Shown here: piece after piece, positions 1 through 13,200 of the stretch
Layout: each line of letters begins with the position of its first letter
Numbering within the stretch: position 1 is the first letter of the stretch
Assembly (NCBI GenBank): GCA_034687125.1
Contig: JAQGBZ010000029.1
Location: 248,001-312,000 of the forward strand
Length of the DNA stretch: 64,000 nt
Direction of reading: 5' to 3'
Origin: Neelides folsomi
Lineage: Eukaryota > Arthropoda > Collembola > Neelipleona > Neelidae
Made by a program: the position numbers and the translations under genes
Notes under the pieces: model-generated
Seen by the model: the letters and a program-made list of their open reading frames with translations, nothing else
The model's database searches: none
Told to the model about the DNA's origin: nothing

Positions 1-4
1 TTAT

Positions 5-103
5 TAAAGGCTATGCATTGGATTTTCTACAAAAATTTATTCGCATAGAGAATAAATAATCTAAAGATGTGAGAAGTGTAGAAAATCCAATGCATAGCCT
101 TTA
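5..103. repeat. Perfect 26-bp inverted repeat (hairpin)
   Basis: Positions 5-30 are the exact reverse complement of 78-103, with a 47-nt loop that contains no open frame. The arms begin TAAAGGCTATGC. This could be a small MITE-like hairpin or a structured regulatory element. Flanking target duplications cannot be judged because the window starts 4 bases upstream. Confidence 0.85.
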
Positions 104-1142
104 GTATAGTGTTTTTCCATTAGGCCATTTTTCGATTTCTGTATTTCAATGTCATATTTGTAAAATATTTAAATAGAGTGGGGTTGTCTATTCTTACACT
201 TTGCTTACTTACTATTGCTCATTGAAGAGAATAGTGTTCCTCTCGAGTTCCTTCCTGAGAAATGAAGTGAAGAATCGCGTATTTAGCATTGTCAAACGGG
301 TGTTGATTTAGCCAAGGAGAAAAAGATTTATTGGGGTTCTCCGGATTTCATCGACGCTCTTCCGACTGATGTTTCGAGATCATTCTTCTTCTCATTTATT
401 TCGTGTCGAGTCTCTTGTTAGAAATGTTGAAGTGAATGGTAGCGGTGAGAGATTGGGGAGCAGATCTCATGTCCTAATCAACAACATCCCTGATCAGCAG
501 TTGATGAGAATATGAAAATGAGGAGTCCTCCTCTCTTTGGTTCTCCGTAGCCAAAAGGGTGGGCTTCTCCTTTCCTGGCCAGGGGATTTGGCTCAGTCGA
601 ACTGCGAGCAAATGCAAATGCATTGAGGAGAACATGAACTGTGGCCTCTGTAAAGTCTGTATGAAAGGAAAGGCGCTCCGTTGACTTCTGCCAGTCCATT
701 TTGGAGTCCATCGGACGGAGATTCCTCCTTTATACTCCGGCCCGTTAGGAACATTATATAGAAGGAGCCTTCGCTCCGGAGGCAGATTGAATAATAAAAT
801 AATAATAATAGCCAAAGCTCTGAAGATCCTTTGATTGACAGGGGGCCTTTTCGGGGTCTCCTACTGCGTGAGACCCTCATTTTCAATTTCCTCCCTCCTC
901 GTTTATCTTCATTTGCTCTCCACTTCTCCTTCCACCTCCGACTCCTCAATCCGCAAAGTTTGATTTCACAATAAGCGGAGAACAACGGGATTTTTCATAT
1001 TATTCCGCTTTCCATGCGGATCGGTTTAGTAGATACAAGAAGAATGAAAATCCCGATTTGATCCCTTGCCATCATTCAATTCAAGTGAAGCTATCGTTAG
1101 TGGGAGAAAGCGTGTTGAGCATCTTGGAGCCGTTAAGTCGAG
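104..1142. other. 5' flank and probable 5' UTR/promoter region of perlecan
   Basis: About 1 kb upstream of the perlecan start codon, clearly richer in GC than the downstream introns. It contains several overlapping minus-strand open frames (roughly 474-985) with no recognisable protein features; I treat these as a by-product of base composition. No convincing TATA box or initiator was identified. The region probably holds the promoter and 5' UTR, but upstream noncoding exons cannot be excluded. Confidence 0.4.
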
Positions 1143-1254
1143 ATGTCACGGGAAATCCCTGGGATTTCTGTGACCAGAGTCTTCTTCCTTCTTCTCCTCC
1201 TCCACTTCGGAGATGTAAATTCAAGGTTCAGGTCTTCAAGAGACCGAGACCGCG
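1143..1254 (+). other. trol: Perlecan exon 1: signal peptide
   Basis: The frame starting at the ATG at 1143 gives [15 protein letters not shown] followed by five leucines and then HFGDVNS, a classic secretion signal; cleavage after VNS is likely. The exon ends at 1254 before GTAAGC in phase 1, which matches the 2-nt opening of the first LDLa exon at 3355. A longer overlapping open frame starts at 1058 but gives no signal peptide. The following intron is 2.1 kb, and I see no further exon in it. Confidence 0.88.
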
Positions 1255-4200
1255 GTAAGCATTGACAAAATAACCCACATGAAACTATATTTAATATTGT
1301 TTGTTGTGATTTAATATTTATCTATCAAAACTTCAAAACACACGGCGTAATTAATTCAATTTAAAAGCCACTCTTGGTAATTAAAAGTCTTTTTGGAGGT
1401 AATAAAAGGCAAAGTGATGAGCAAACATTTTTAATTATGCAACTTGATTGTTGTCATTAATGTCGTTAGAGTCATAAATTAATTAGATGGAAGTAATGTG
1501 TTCAATCAGGAAGATTCCTAGGATTGTATAATTATTAACAATAATTTAAATAGTCAAATCTGATGGAGATTTTCCGGTCAGGCAATTGATTCATTCGAAG
1601 TCATATGAGGCGCAATGAGGATTCCTGTGAGAACTATCTATTTTACATAAGTATTTATATTTCTATCTATTATAGCTGAGTCAGTCAAGTTTGATTCAGG
1701 TTTTATTTGTTGTAATGAATTCAGTTGGTTGAAAATGAAATCATTGAAAGATTCATTTCATTTCAAATGTTCATCAGAATGATTTGACATGACATCACGG
1801 TTAAACACGTACACATGTTCACATTATGAGATCCTAGCAGGGATCGCACGGACATCCTAAATGAAATGTGTATCTCGTGGAAAAGGGTAGGGTAGGAAAA
1901 CGCCTTGTCCCACTCCGCTCACATCTTCCCATAACCATCCAACCACCTCATTCATACATTCATCCTTTCCATGTAAATACCTACAGACTTGCTACAACTT
2001 CTCCAAGCTCGTGGACACATGAATAAGACTCGAGAGTTCATGAGGTTTTTATGTTCATAATAATGGAAGTTGATTAAATCTAAATCATCTTCCAATGGGG
2101 CTCGAATGGGAAATCCAAGGGTGACAGGAGATGAATGTTTAAAGCCCTTTTCTCACTTGACCGATGAATGGCCCCTTAATCGCTCCGATTGTCATTCTTT
2201 TCCAACCGTCACTCGCCCCATTCATCCTTAAGAGAGAATCCTGCGGAGTGAATTTCTGATTTTTCTTGCATAATTGCTCAAAATAGAGATTTATTAGCCC
2301 CGAGTATTTCTTCGACCCAAACGGAATAATAAACCATTTAGAGATTTATTATCTTCCATATCCACAGGCGTTATTTTTCTTATAGCAATTTATTATTGGT
2401 GTGATATACAAACTCGGTATGTATTTATAAAGCTCGACTCATCTTTCTCTACATTTATTGTGGTTTTACTTTGGGTGATACAATCCGGGTATCATTACTC
2501 ATACTCTGAATACTTTCAAGTTGAATGTCAATGTTATCTTTATCATTCCCTTTCCAATTTTATTGATTCATAATTTATCCTACAAAGTTAGGTAAAATAA
2601 GTTTCATGGGAGAATGGACAACCATCGAAGCATCATTGAGTTAAACCTGTTATGGGAAAGAAGGTTCCTTTTCAAATTCTTCTTTGACAAACAATGAAAT
2701 AGGAGTGTCGTTGGAATACATGGTTTTTGCAAAATCGAAATTTGTTCTACTGCAATATTTAAATAAACATTCTTACATTATCTGCAAAAGTAGAAAAGAT
2801 GATAAAAGGATTTCATAGAGAATTTCTCATTTGTTTAAGAGTTGGGACCAATTGCTATTACATTAACCTACAAACGGATTTAATTAATTATTTAATTTCT
2901 TCGTTAAATATTATGCAAAAGGTTACATTATGCTAGGTCTTACATTGGTATATTGTATAAAAGTTATTTGCGTTCTTGTAGTATTAATTTTTTAACAAGG
3001 AAAGTAGAAAGCAAACACCAAAAGTGCTTGTTGGCACAATAATTCATTCATGAGTTTCGAACTCATTTGATACTTCAAAGAATGATCATACTTGGTCTTG
3101 GTAGAAACTTTGAAATTAATGTAGCAAACTTTTAACATGAAAAGTAATATGAATATGGAAATGAGGAATAAAGTAAGTATTTTAAATATTTAAGTATTTC
3201 AGTAGTTAGCGTAGATTATTGAAAAAAGCAGTAAAAATGGCTATTCTTTTTTATTTACATTTCATCCCTCAAAGTCTGTAGTTGGTGAATTAGTAAATGA
3301 GTTTCGTCAAGTAGGAGGAAAAAGTATAGTTATTCTTCAGCCTGGGTTTTTTAGGAATTGTAAGCGCCTGTGGAGAAAGAAGCCCCGATCCTCATACTGA
3401 TGTCTTTAAATTTAAATGTATGAGCGGGTCATGTGTTCCAATCTCAGCTCGTTGTAACAACAGGCGCGATTGTGACGACGCTTCCGACGAAGTGAACTGC
3501 CGTAAGTGGATGAGGCAAATGAGAATAATTTAGTCTACCTCCTCCGCAGTTATAAAAGTCGGGAAACTTTGATCCCCATTTAATTATCAGTCCCAAATGT
3601 TCTAATCATTCGGCGGAGGTAGTAATGCCAATGTTTGGATTTTTTCCTATCTATTTTATTTCTCTCCTCCTTGGCAGAATGCTTGCCATTTGAGTGGGAG
3701 TGCGAAACGGGCGACTGCATTCCCCGGGATTTGTATTGCAATGGCCAAGTCGACTGTCTCGCCGACGGTTCAGATGAGAAGTATTGCAATGGCCTTCCAG
3801 AGACCCAGAACCCCCGCCTTCATCACGAGGATTTGAGTGAATCAAGTAAAATTCTCTTCTCATCAGCCTCTTTGAATTCGCATGGATATTTATGTCCCTC
3901 ATCTCATCATCATCTCTTTCAACCCCACACGAGAGTCTCTCCATGCATATGAATGAACAGAGTGAACAAAGAGGCTTCCTCAAATTTGCATTTTTCTACA
4001 CTCTCACTTTTTCGAAGATTCTTTTATTCCTCAACCTCGGTCACAACAGCTTCGCATTACGTAGTTATTGGAGACTCATTTGCTCTCTGGATCCTGGATC
4101 TTTGTCCAATGAGTCTCATCTTCAGTTCATTTTAGATAATGCTCAGAATAATGTATTATTTCTTTTTGCACATGAGTTGGCTGCAAAGTTGAACATTTGA

Positions 4201-7200
4201 GTTTCAGGTTCTTTGGCGATTCTTCTGCTTTCGCATCAATAAATTATGAAAATTATGTAGAACGCTCAGTTGCTTGACTTGGTCATTTCGTATTAGATAT
4301 TGAGTACCTATTAGATATTGAATTATGATTTGCCTTTGGCCAAATTTTCAATTCTTGGTCAATTTATGTTTTTGGTAATTGTCAACCTTGTTCGGAAAAA
4401 ATGTGGTTTAAAGTTCAACCTTCATTTTAGTGATATTTGTGATTTTATTTGGATAATTTTTTAAAGCACAAGTTCAAAGACATGTTATGCTACAATACTC
4501 ACTCACATTTAGTTACGTAAAGTAAAATATTATAAACATTCGTTGCATAAATATATTTTGGTTCTTAAATTTTGGTTTAACTTTATTTCTTTATAAAAGA
4601 CATATCCTAAATGTATAGATTTATCATAGGCTTCAAATGTTTAAATATTTTTTATATGTTATTTAGGAAAGTATTATACTTATATCAGTAATAATGAATT
4701 TTGTCGAGGCATTTGAGTTCCTCGGAGCTTTGTAAAAAATTATCTAATCATAAGTTTGTATCTTTCTGGAAATGGAAACCCAACCATATTAAGTTTCACA
4801 TTCAAAGGCGAGCAACCAGATTCTGAATCACAATGAAGTGATGCACCATTCTTACTGAAAAAATGAAATATTTTGTATCTAGTGACTAAGAAGGAGTATA
4901 TGTAAATTATGTGATAAAATAATAAGCAGTATATACTAGATATACTAACTAAATTCACTGAAGATATTTTAACTTTAATATGCCATTATATTCTTATCAG
5001 TAAAAAGAAATTCAGACTATGGTAGAGAATTTTATTGACAATCTTCAAAATTCAGTAGAATTTGACAAATATACTTAAAAATTACATTTTTATTTCTTAC
5101 ATTCAAAGAATTCTAAATCTAAACAAAAATATTTTATCTAATACATCTAATGATATTTTCGTTATTTTATTTTTCATAATATTTTACTTTGTAAATATTC
5201 TATAACTCTTAATATACCATTGAAAAGACGGTACACCTAACTTTAAATTAACACTCTAAAGCTAATATTAGTAAAATAGTAAATTGAATGTGATTTTAAT
5301 TTAAAAATATAGCATTTCTATGCCGGAGGGATGAGTTTCGGTGTAGTAATGGAGTCTGCATTGATTTGAAACTAAGATGTAATAAGCATCAGGACTGCTC
5401 CGATAATTCAGACGAAACCGGAGACTGCCGTGAGTCGAGCCATCACCAATTTATGCATTGATTTTGTTTGTACATCGACAAATCGATCGTCGCTCTTGTG
5501 TTTAAATTGAGCCTATTCGCTATCTTGTGAACCATTATTTCTCTGTTTATTTATTATCCCAGATTTAGAGCTAAAAGCCATACATTTGCTCCAAATCTTT
5601 TTTGTCTCTTCTTGTCTCAACTTGGTCAATAGTCAATACTTTTTGTATTGGAACTTGGGAAATTTTTCATGTAGGTTTTATGTCTCTTTCACATTTTATA
5701 ATACTTTCTCTTCTTCTCGTGAGATTAATTATGGCCCTTGCTCAAACTTTGGTATCATTTGTGTAACTAAAGGATTTAGTCAAAATTGAGTTTGGGGGAA
5801 TTAGAATAACTCTGTCGTTAATGATAAATATCATATCTACCTATGTACTCTTTTCATTTACGTAACATACAACTTTTTGTTAGTATTTGTGCATTCTTGT
5901 CATTTTTGTCTTCAGTCATCAACACCAAATTGTAAAAAAATCACATGCTTATTTTACATTCTGCAATTATACACAAATAGAAAAACTATTAATGCATGAC
6001 ATTGACATTGACATAAACATTTCAAATTGGATTTGAATATTTCCAATTTCATTAGATCAAAAGTGAAGAGAATGTTGTTTATGTTTCATGCATGTTTTTA
6101 TCACCATTTAATATTTTATATGCATTTTGACTGCATTCTTTCACATTATTATCTTACAATAATAATATTAATCACGAAACACATCTCGCATTAATTACAC
6201 ACTTTGAATTCACTCACACGCCTTCTACAATAAGCCACGGAATCACTCCTTATAAACACATAAGTTAAAAAAGAACACATGTCATAACATAGAATATTTA
6301 TTCTTCTTGTTCAACTCATTGTTGTCTATTATTTATGTGAACGTCATCTCTTTAGTCAATTCCTCATTGCACGTTGAAAACGTTACTTTTGTATTTTAAC
6401 GCTGCACTGCTGTGCTCTTTTGTAAAGTTGTCCAGTTTTTGCCTCGAGTGTGTTGTGTGTTTTTGTCTCGTTTTGTCGAAGCCGTTAAAGAAAGCATTGA
6501 TAAGTGTTCATTGATTGATTGATTGATATTATACAATTGAAATCCAATTATTCCAAATTGAAACACAGCATGCGCCGATAGCACGGAGTTTAAATGCGGC
6601 ACTGGTCTTTGCATTCCAATTTCACAGAGATGCGATTCTATCAATCAGTGCAATGATATGAGTGATGAGAAAAATTGTCGTAAGTGCATGGTTTTATTGG
6701 TTTTTTTAATTTAAATTATTTAATATTACTAGATTTATTTGTGATTTTAATTCAAATTCGACAAATGCTATTTAATTACTATTTCATTAAGTACAGTTTT
6801 AAGTTTTTAGAAGCACACGTTAATTTTTCGTTTTAATAAACTAAATATTATTTAGCGATAATAAATAGCTTTTATTATAAATTATCTTTGGTGGTAGTGG
6901 TTGAGGTTTTTGCTTTTTAATTTTTTCGTAAAATAAGAATAAAATAAGTGAATTGTAATTGTATTACCACTTTTGTGCTTTACTTTTTTATTAGACAAAA
7001 AATATTAATTTTTTATGTACTTAAACATGCGAGTTATTGAAAACTTTGTAGTTAATTATTTTTAAGTAGCGTAAATGCGAAGCTCATCCCATCTTAGCAC
7101 TCCATTTTGTGTTATTTTTCTTTCCAAAAGTTCCAGATTTTTTTCTCCACTTACATGTAATGAGTCAATAAGCAAAGTATCTTGCCTTATTTGTAAGAAG

Positions 7201-10200
7201 TAAATGTGATTCGGCGACCCAGTCTCGAGGATCATCAAAAAGATGAAGAAGTTTGTCCATTGTGCCATGGAGAGATGATGGGATGTGCTTTGGTTTACAC
7301 TCACTTTCTTGTGTACTCTTCATCTTCAATTGGAGATGAGAAAGGGAAATGAAAAAAGTTTCCTTCTCTCCTTCACCTGACTACCTGTTGAGTTGCAAGG
7401 AGACTTTCAAACCCTTTTCTTCTCTTTCTTCAAACCCATTCTAACTTTTTTCTCCTCCTTGATTATTTAGCCAAGCCCAGCTGCTCTTCTTCGGAGTTTA
7501 AGTGTTCCGACGGCTTCTGCATCCCTAAGAACCAACGTTGCAATAATAGGGTAGAATGTCCTGATGGTTCGGACGAACACGGCTGTCGTAAGTCTCTTGT
7601 TCCTATTATCAACTCAATATAAGGTTAATATAAGTAATATACAAACTACAAATTAGTTCCGTACTCCCTTCAACGTCTTCAAGTTGAAGACTTCTATTAT
7701 GTATGGTAGAAAGAATGTAGGTAGTTAGTATGTAGGGTAGCTAATAATGCATGTAAAACGACGTGACACTCCGACTAACTTTCAAATTAAACAACACATT
7801 CACACGCAATGGTCTTCTTTTGAAACTCAAGATGTATCTTTTCATGTACTGATGCGTAATTTAGCCCACATACTGGGATCCTTGGGAGGGACAATGAAGT
7901 GAACAAGGGCCTGGTGGAATTACTTCTGCTCCCTCCGCCCTCCGCACTTCAAAACTTGTTCAAAACTTGTGACGTTAACTTGAGGAGAGAATGAGACGAT
8001 CAAAGAGCTGAGGATCCAATTTAAAATCACATTGAGAAAAGTTACAAGTTTCCATAAGATAAGAAGGATTTCAAAGAGGGTCAGTCTGAACTTCCCTATT
8101 CATTACGTCCCTAACCGAGAACAATCTCGGTCATTTGTCGACCTCTCGTTTTTACTACCAGCTCAGTTGAATTATTGACACTTTAACCCAAGTTTTTTTA
8201 GTATAAAATCTCTAAAACCCCATAAGGCCCATTTTCCCAAAGTTGTAAAATGGAGAACATTGATTTCTTCTGCACTATTAATAATCTTTTCTCGGTCTCA
8301 ATAAAAGTTAAATTTGAGATACGGAACCCTCGCTGTCAGGAACTGAGATCATTTTCCTTGATAAATGAGGAAAGGGAGAAAAAATAACAAAGTTGGGCAA
8401 TTGTTCATTTCATCTGAAGTTCTCAGTGGTTGAGAAAATGTCTTTCTCCTTCTTGTTCTCGCCAAAAAATTTAAAAGAAAAGGCTGGAAAAGTAAAATAT
8501 ATTAGACATATACAAATTCTTTTCTAAGTGATGTATCCGTTTGGAGTTTTGGAGCTTTGGATTGAAGAAGTATGCAAATGGATGATAGAACTTGCCCTAC
8601 TTCTTTTCATCCATCATATGCAAATTGTCCGTATAACAATAAATATTGCATTAAAATTGTCTCCTCTATTTGTATAATGCCAATTTTCCTCACAGCTAGA
8701 AGCTAAAGTGAAACCGTGCATGATTGATAATGGCTCAAATGGAAAGGATTATATGGCTCTTTTAATTTTAAGATGATCCTCGGCGGAGGGAGAAGTTATG
8801 AAAAAATTACAATGAGCCTTTTTTGTTCCATTCGGGACGTGATTTGAGATATGGAGTGGAAGGAACGATTGAGTGTATGCTCAACCTCGTGCACAGAGAA
8901 TGAATACTATATGCGTAATAAATACATAAACTGGCCTTAGTTGGATATAGGGATAAGATGCAGTTAAGTCATCCAGTACTTGAACCATTGTATAGAGTAG
9001 TTTGGCTGAAGGTGTTTATTCAGTGAAATGATGAATGGGGATCTGATAATGATGTTTATTATATTGTCATACCCAAAGAAAACAAAAGGAAGTTGAGTAA
9101 AGAATATAAAAGTACACCATAGGGCACTTGAACAACGAACAACCAACCCATTACATTATCTTTTATCTTCAAATATTCTAAAATTTTATATGTTAATTAA
9201 CCTTTTAATACGCAATTACAATGGTCATTTTTCACGAAAGATCTAAAAGTGATAAATGAATTTATTTTTCGAGAATAAAAAACATTTTCTTTCGTTTTTA
9301 CTGTTTAAGGTATACAATAGAAGTTAAAGATAAAGTAATATTTCATTTATTTATTAATATTTTAATATATTAAATACATGCGTATTTTAGATATTTAAGG
9401 TCTCATGAATAATATTAATACCACATTTTATGGTAGTTTAATTAAAATAATTATGAACAATTATTTCATTTTCAGCGCTTACTTGCCGGCCAGACGAGTT
9501 CAAGTGCGCTGGCGGCGATATTTGCGTCAACATTGGAAAGAGATGTGACCATGTAGAAGGTGAAAATAAGCAATGACTATTATCTAGTAAAAGCTTATTA
9601 TAGTTAGTCAATAATAAAGATAACTTGATGGTAATACTGAATTTTAATCTGCAGACTGCCCCCGAGGAGACGACGAGCATGGGTGTGGTCCAAGTAAGTC
9701 TTTCCTATCATTCTATTTGCTCATCTTCAACACACAATTTTATACTCGTGTTTGAGGATCTTCACTCATCCTTCTGTTTCAGACGTTGTCCGATATGAGA
9801 TGATATGACTCAAAGTTTCAAAAAGAATTCTTACCTTGAAATTAAATCTTTTAACACTGGCGCTTAATTCATTAAAGAAACCATTAATGTATTAGGCACG
9901 CAATATTTAGTATTTAATCCAGTGTAGAGTTTCGTTTGATTTACCTAGTTGAAGAATTTTGATTATAAACCTCATTTAGTACGTAAGCCAATCGTTCACA
10001 TTATTGCTGCTTCGAGGTATTTATTCACTCTCTTAAAGTATAAATACCGAGTCTCTTCTACTATAATATGAGCATTGTATAATATGAGATAACGATAGAT
10101 TTTTAGCATTATTGAAAAAGTGTTAATTGAAAATTGTCATTTGCTTCTTTCATACAAAAAATAGTCAGGTATTTTTATTTAGGCATTCCAACTTGATTTC

Positions 10201-13200
10201 ATATCTGACTTTGAATATTCCCTTTTATAGTAGCTAACTAACAATAAGACAGCTTGACGTATTAAATGCATATTATTTGTGCAGTCCTACACAATTGTAT
10301 TTTTATTAAGTTCGTTTATAAAAATCAAAGCTAACTGATTATATATACTAATTACTTGAGTCTTCACGACCACCATTCCAATTTGCATATTATAATTTTC
10401 TTAATCTTTGTAGGCCTCCCTTGCAACTCATTCCAGTTTCAATGTACATCTGGAACTTGTATCGAAAAGATCTTAGTGTGCGACGGTAAGTCTTAGAATC
10501 TCTTTATATTTTTTGCTCTTTTGAATTAGTCATTAAAATTTGTAATTAACGAACAGAATAGATTATTTAAGCATTTTCCTTTCAAGAGTTGCTTCAGGTG
10601 GTTAATAAGTTCACTTTATAGGCATATTTGATTGCCAAGATGGGTCGGATGAGTTGAGATGCCACGATCGATCAAGTAAGTATTTTCATATGATTATAAC
10701 CCCAAGATTATCCTTACCATATTTTATGTACATAAGTAGTTTGATATACTTAAATTGCTGACCGAGAGGATTTGATACATGTTGTGTTGTTATCTTTCAA
10801 GTATTTTCATTTAATAACCTTTATAGCTTATGTCAAGTTTGTGTTCGTCTCATTATTATTGGTATTACATTATAAGTAGAATTTGTAAATAATATAGCAG
10901 GTGCTTGCAATGGGATGGAATTTCAATGCGGGGACGGTTCCTGTATGTCCAAGTCACTATTGTGTAACGGGAAAAGAGATTGCAATGACGGGATTGACGA
11001 ATCCAATTGCTGTATGTGTACAAAAATGCTTTTTTGAAAAATGCTTATTCAGCGGCATTTCATTTCCCAAATATATCCACTCAATCCGAATAAATAGTTC
11101 ATTTAAGTTTTAATGCATGTGAATGGCCTCAATATTATGTAAGCAGTATAACATGTACCATACATGTAAAAGTAGTTTATTTTAAGTATATCAATTTAGA
11201 GATGTAAAAGTACGTAGGAATAAATAGCGAAAGTAAACTTTCCCTCTATTAATTCCCAAATCTTCATTTCTTTATATTTATCTCCAAGTTCTATATAAAA
11301 TATGTAAGATGCATGTATTTGTTTGTATGTACTTTACATGCATGTATAGAAATATATAAGTATTTTCTGTATTATTATAAGAATGTTTGCTTCGGAAAAG
11401 CAAAGTAAAGAACTGTGTTGCTTTGCACTCTTTTTGAAGAAATTCGGAAGGGTGCTTCCATTATTTGAATAGGCGGATGGGATATAAATTAAGAGTTGTT
11501 TTAGTCACCCTGTTGGCTAACCGGCTCTGAAAATAGAGTCATAACTCAATGGGAATGGGGTCGCGAAGAACCGGGGAAATTCAGACAAGAAGCTCACATA
11601 AACAACGGAGGTGGTTATATGGAGAGTTGAGGGAAAAGATGCGAATGCATACTTCTCAACGCTTCGCCTCCTCCCCATATATCCCCAAATATGGGGTTCA
11701 AATGCCGGGATTTGGAGGAAAGCCATTTAATGGACCGGAATAGGAGTGGATAGATTTGGGATTTGGAAGGAATCGCCGCCGTGGTAGTAAAAGTGTACTT
11801 ATGTGACTCTTGTCAACCCTCAGCCGCCTGTAGGCCAGAGGCGTTCCAATGTGAGATTGGGGGCTGTATCGAAGCATATCAAGTTTGCGACAACATCCCG
11901 GACTGCTCAGACCACAGCGATGAGCATGACTGCAGTATGTTCACATCCACACATTATTATCTCATATCATTTGTCAAGCGATGCTCTACAAGCCTTTTCC
12001 CATTAATACACCATTAAGACACGGACAACAATGAGGAGATGAGAAAGATCCACTCACTCCTTCTCTTTACACGTCTCTAGTTAAATCCCTATTTACTCAA
12101 AAGCCATTCAGAATCATTATTTCTCTTTATTTGAGTAGGACCAATAAGAGAAAAACACAAATTTTATACTTTTATAAGTAATTGAAAGAACGATGATTTT
12201 CAAGGAGGAAAGCAAGGAGGAAAGAAACCTTGAATTTCCTAACCCCTAGTGGTTATCTCAAGAGACATGGGTAATTGAGATTTATACATGAACCACTTTT
12301 CAAGTAGGCGTGAAATTCCCAAATTACAATAAATACGTCTTGGGAAACCGATACCATTCTGAAGATCGGAAGTCCCCTCGGTGGCGCCCACACACTCAAT
12401 ATACTCATGTTTATTTTACCCAACATGTACTCGTACATAGTTGATTAGCCTTCATTTCAAACCCCGAAGGATGAAAAAGAACCATTATTCAATTTCAACT
12501 AAAAGTCAGTTACTAAATAAATATGTAACCATTTTCCTTATCTGTTTTCTTGATCAAAATTGACAGATTTATATTTCACAATTTTTTGCCTTACTTTATT
12601 TTAGAAGTAATAGAAGAAAATATGACCTTTGATGACAAAGTATATAAATTCATATAATTTATAGTATGACTAAATTTATACCTTCTGTAAATGTCCTTAA
12701 AAATAATATTTTTATTAAGAAAATTTTAACCAACCATTTTAAATATTAATATTGAGTAACATCTAAAGTTCCAAATCCAATTTACCAATATGTTACTCAA
12801 ATATCATTAATTTCATTAATCTTTAATTCGGTTATTGTACATAAACCCTTAACGAAAACCTATGGAGATTGCTTGCCAAATTACACATATCGACATTGTC
12901 TGTTTAATACATTGTAATAATACACAAAATGACACTGCTTACACCAAAGCTTTTATAATATTTAACCATGAATGCCTCTATTGTCAATTTTTGCTTCAAA
13001 GGCGAGCATTGTGGAATGGATGATATTTTATGTGCCGATGGAACATGCATTCCCAGCAACTTGAAGTGCAACGGGCAAAATGAATGCTCTGATGGATCAG
13101 ATGAAGAAAACTGTGATGGTTGTAAGTTCTCTCTGCTCTTATTTTGAGCCATTACCAACAATCAACTTTCTCCTGTTTTAAATTTTAATCATTTCGATTT

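Noticed and set aside
474-985. Overlapping minus-strand open frames of 77-130 codons upstream of perlecan
   Set aside because: Several frames are open at once in GC-richer DNA, with no start context, domains or splice support. This fits base composition, not a gene.
1058-1258. 66-codon plus-strand open frame overlapping perlecan exon 1
   Set aside because: The alternative frame from the ATG at 1143 gives a clear signal peptide and the phase that fits the first LDLa exon.
3892-4200. 102-codon open frame in the intron after LDLa 2
   Set aside because: No recognisable features; it lies in an intron and differs in frame from the flanking exons.
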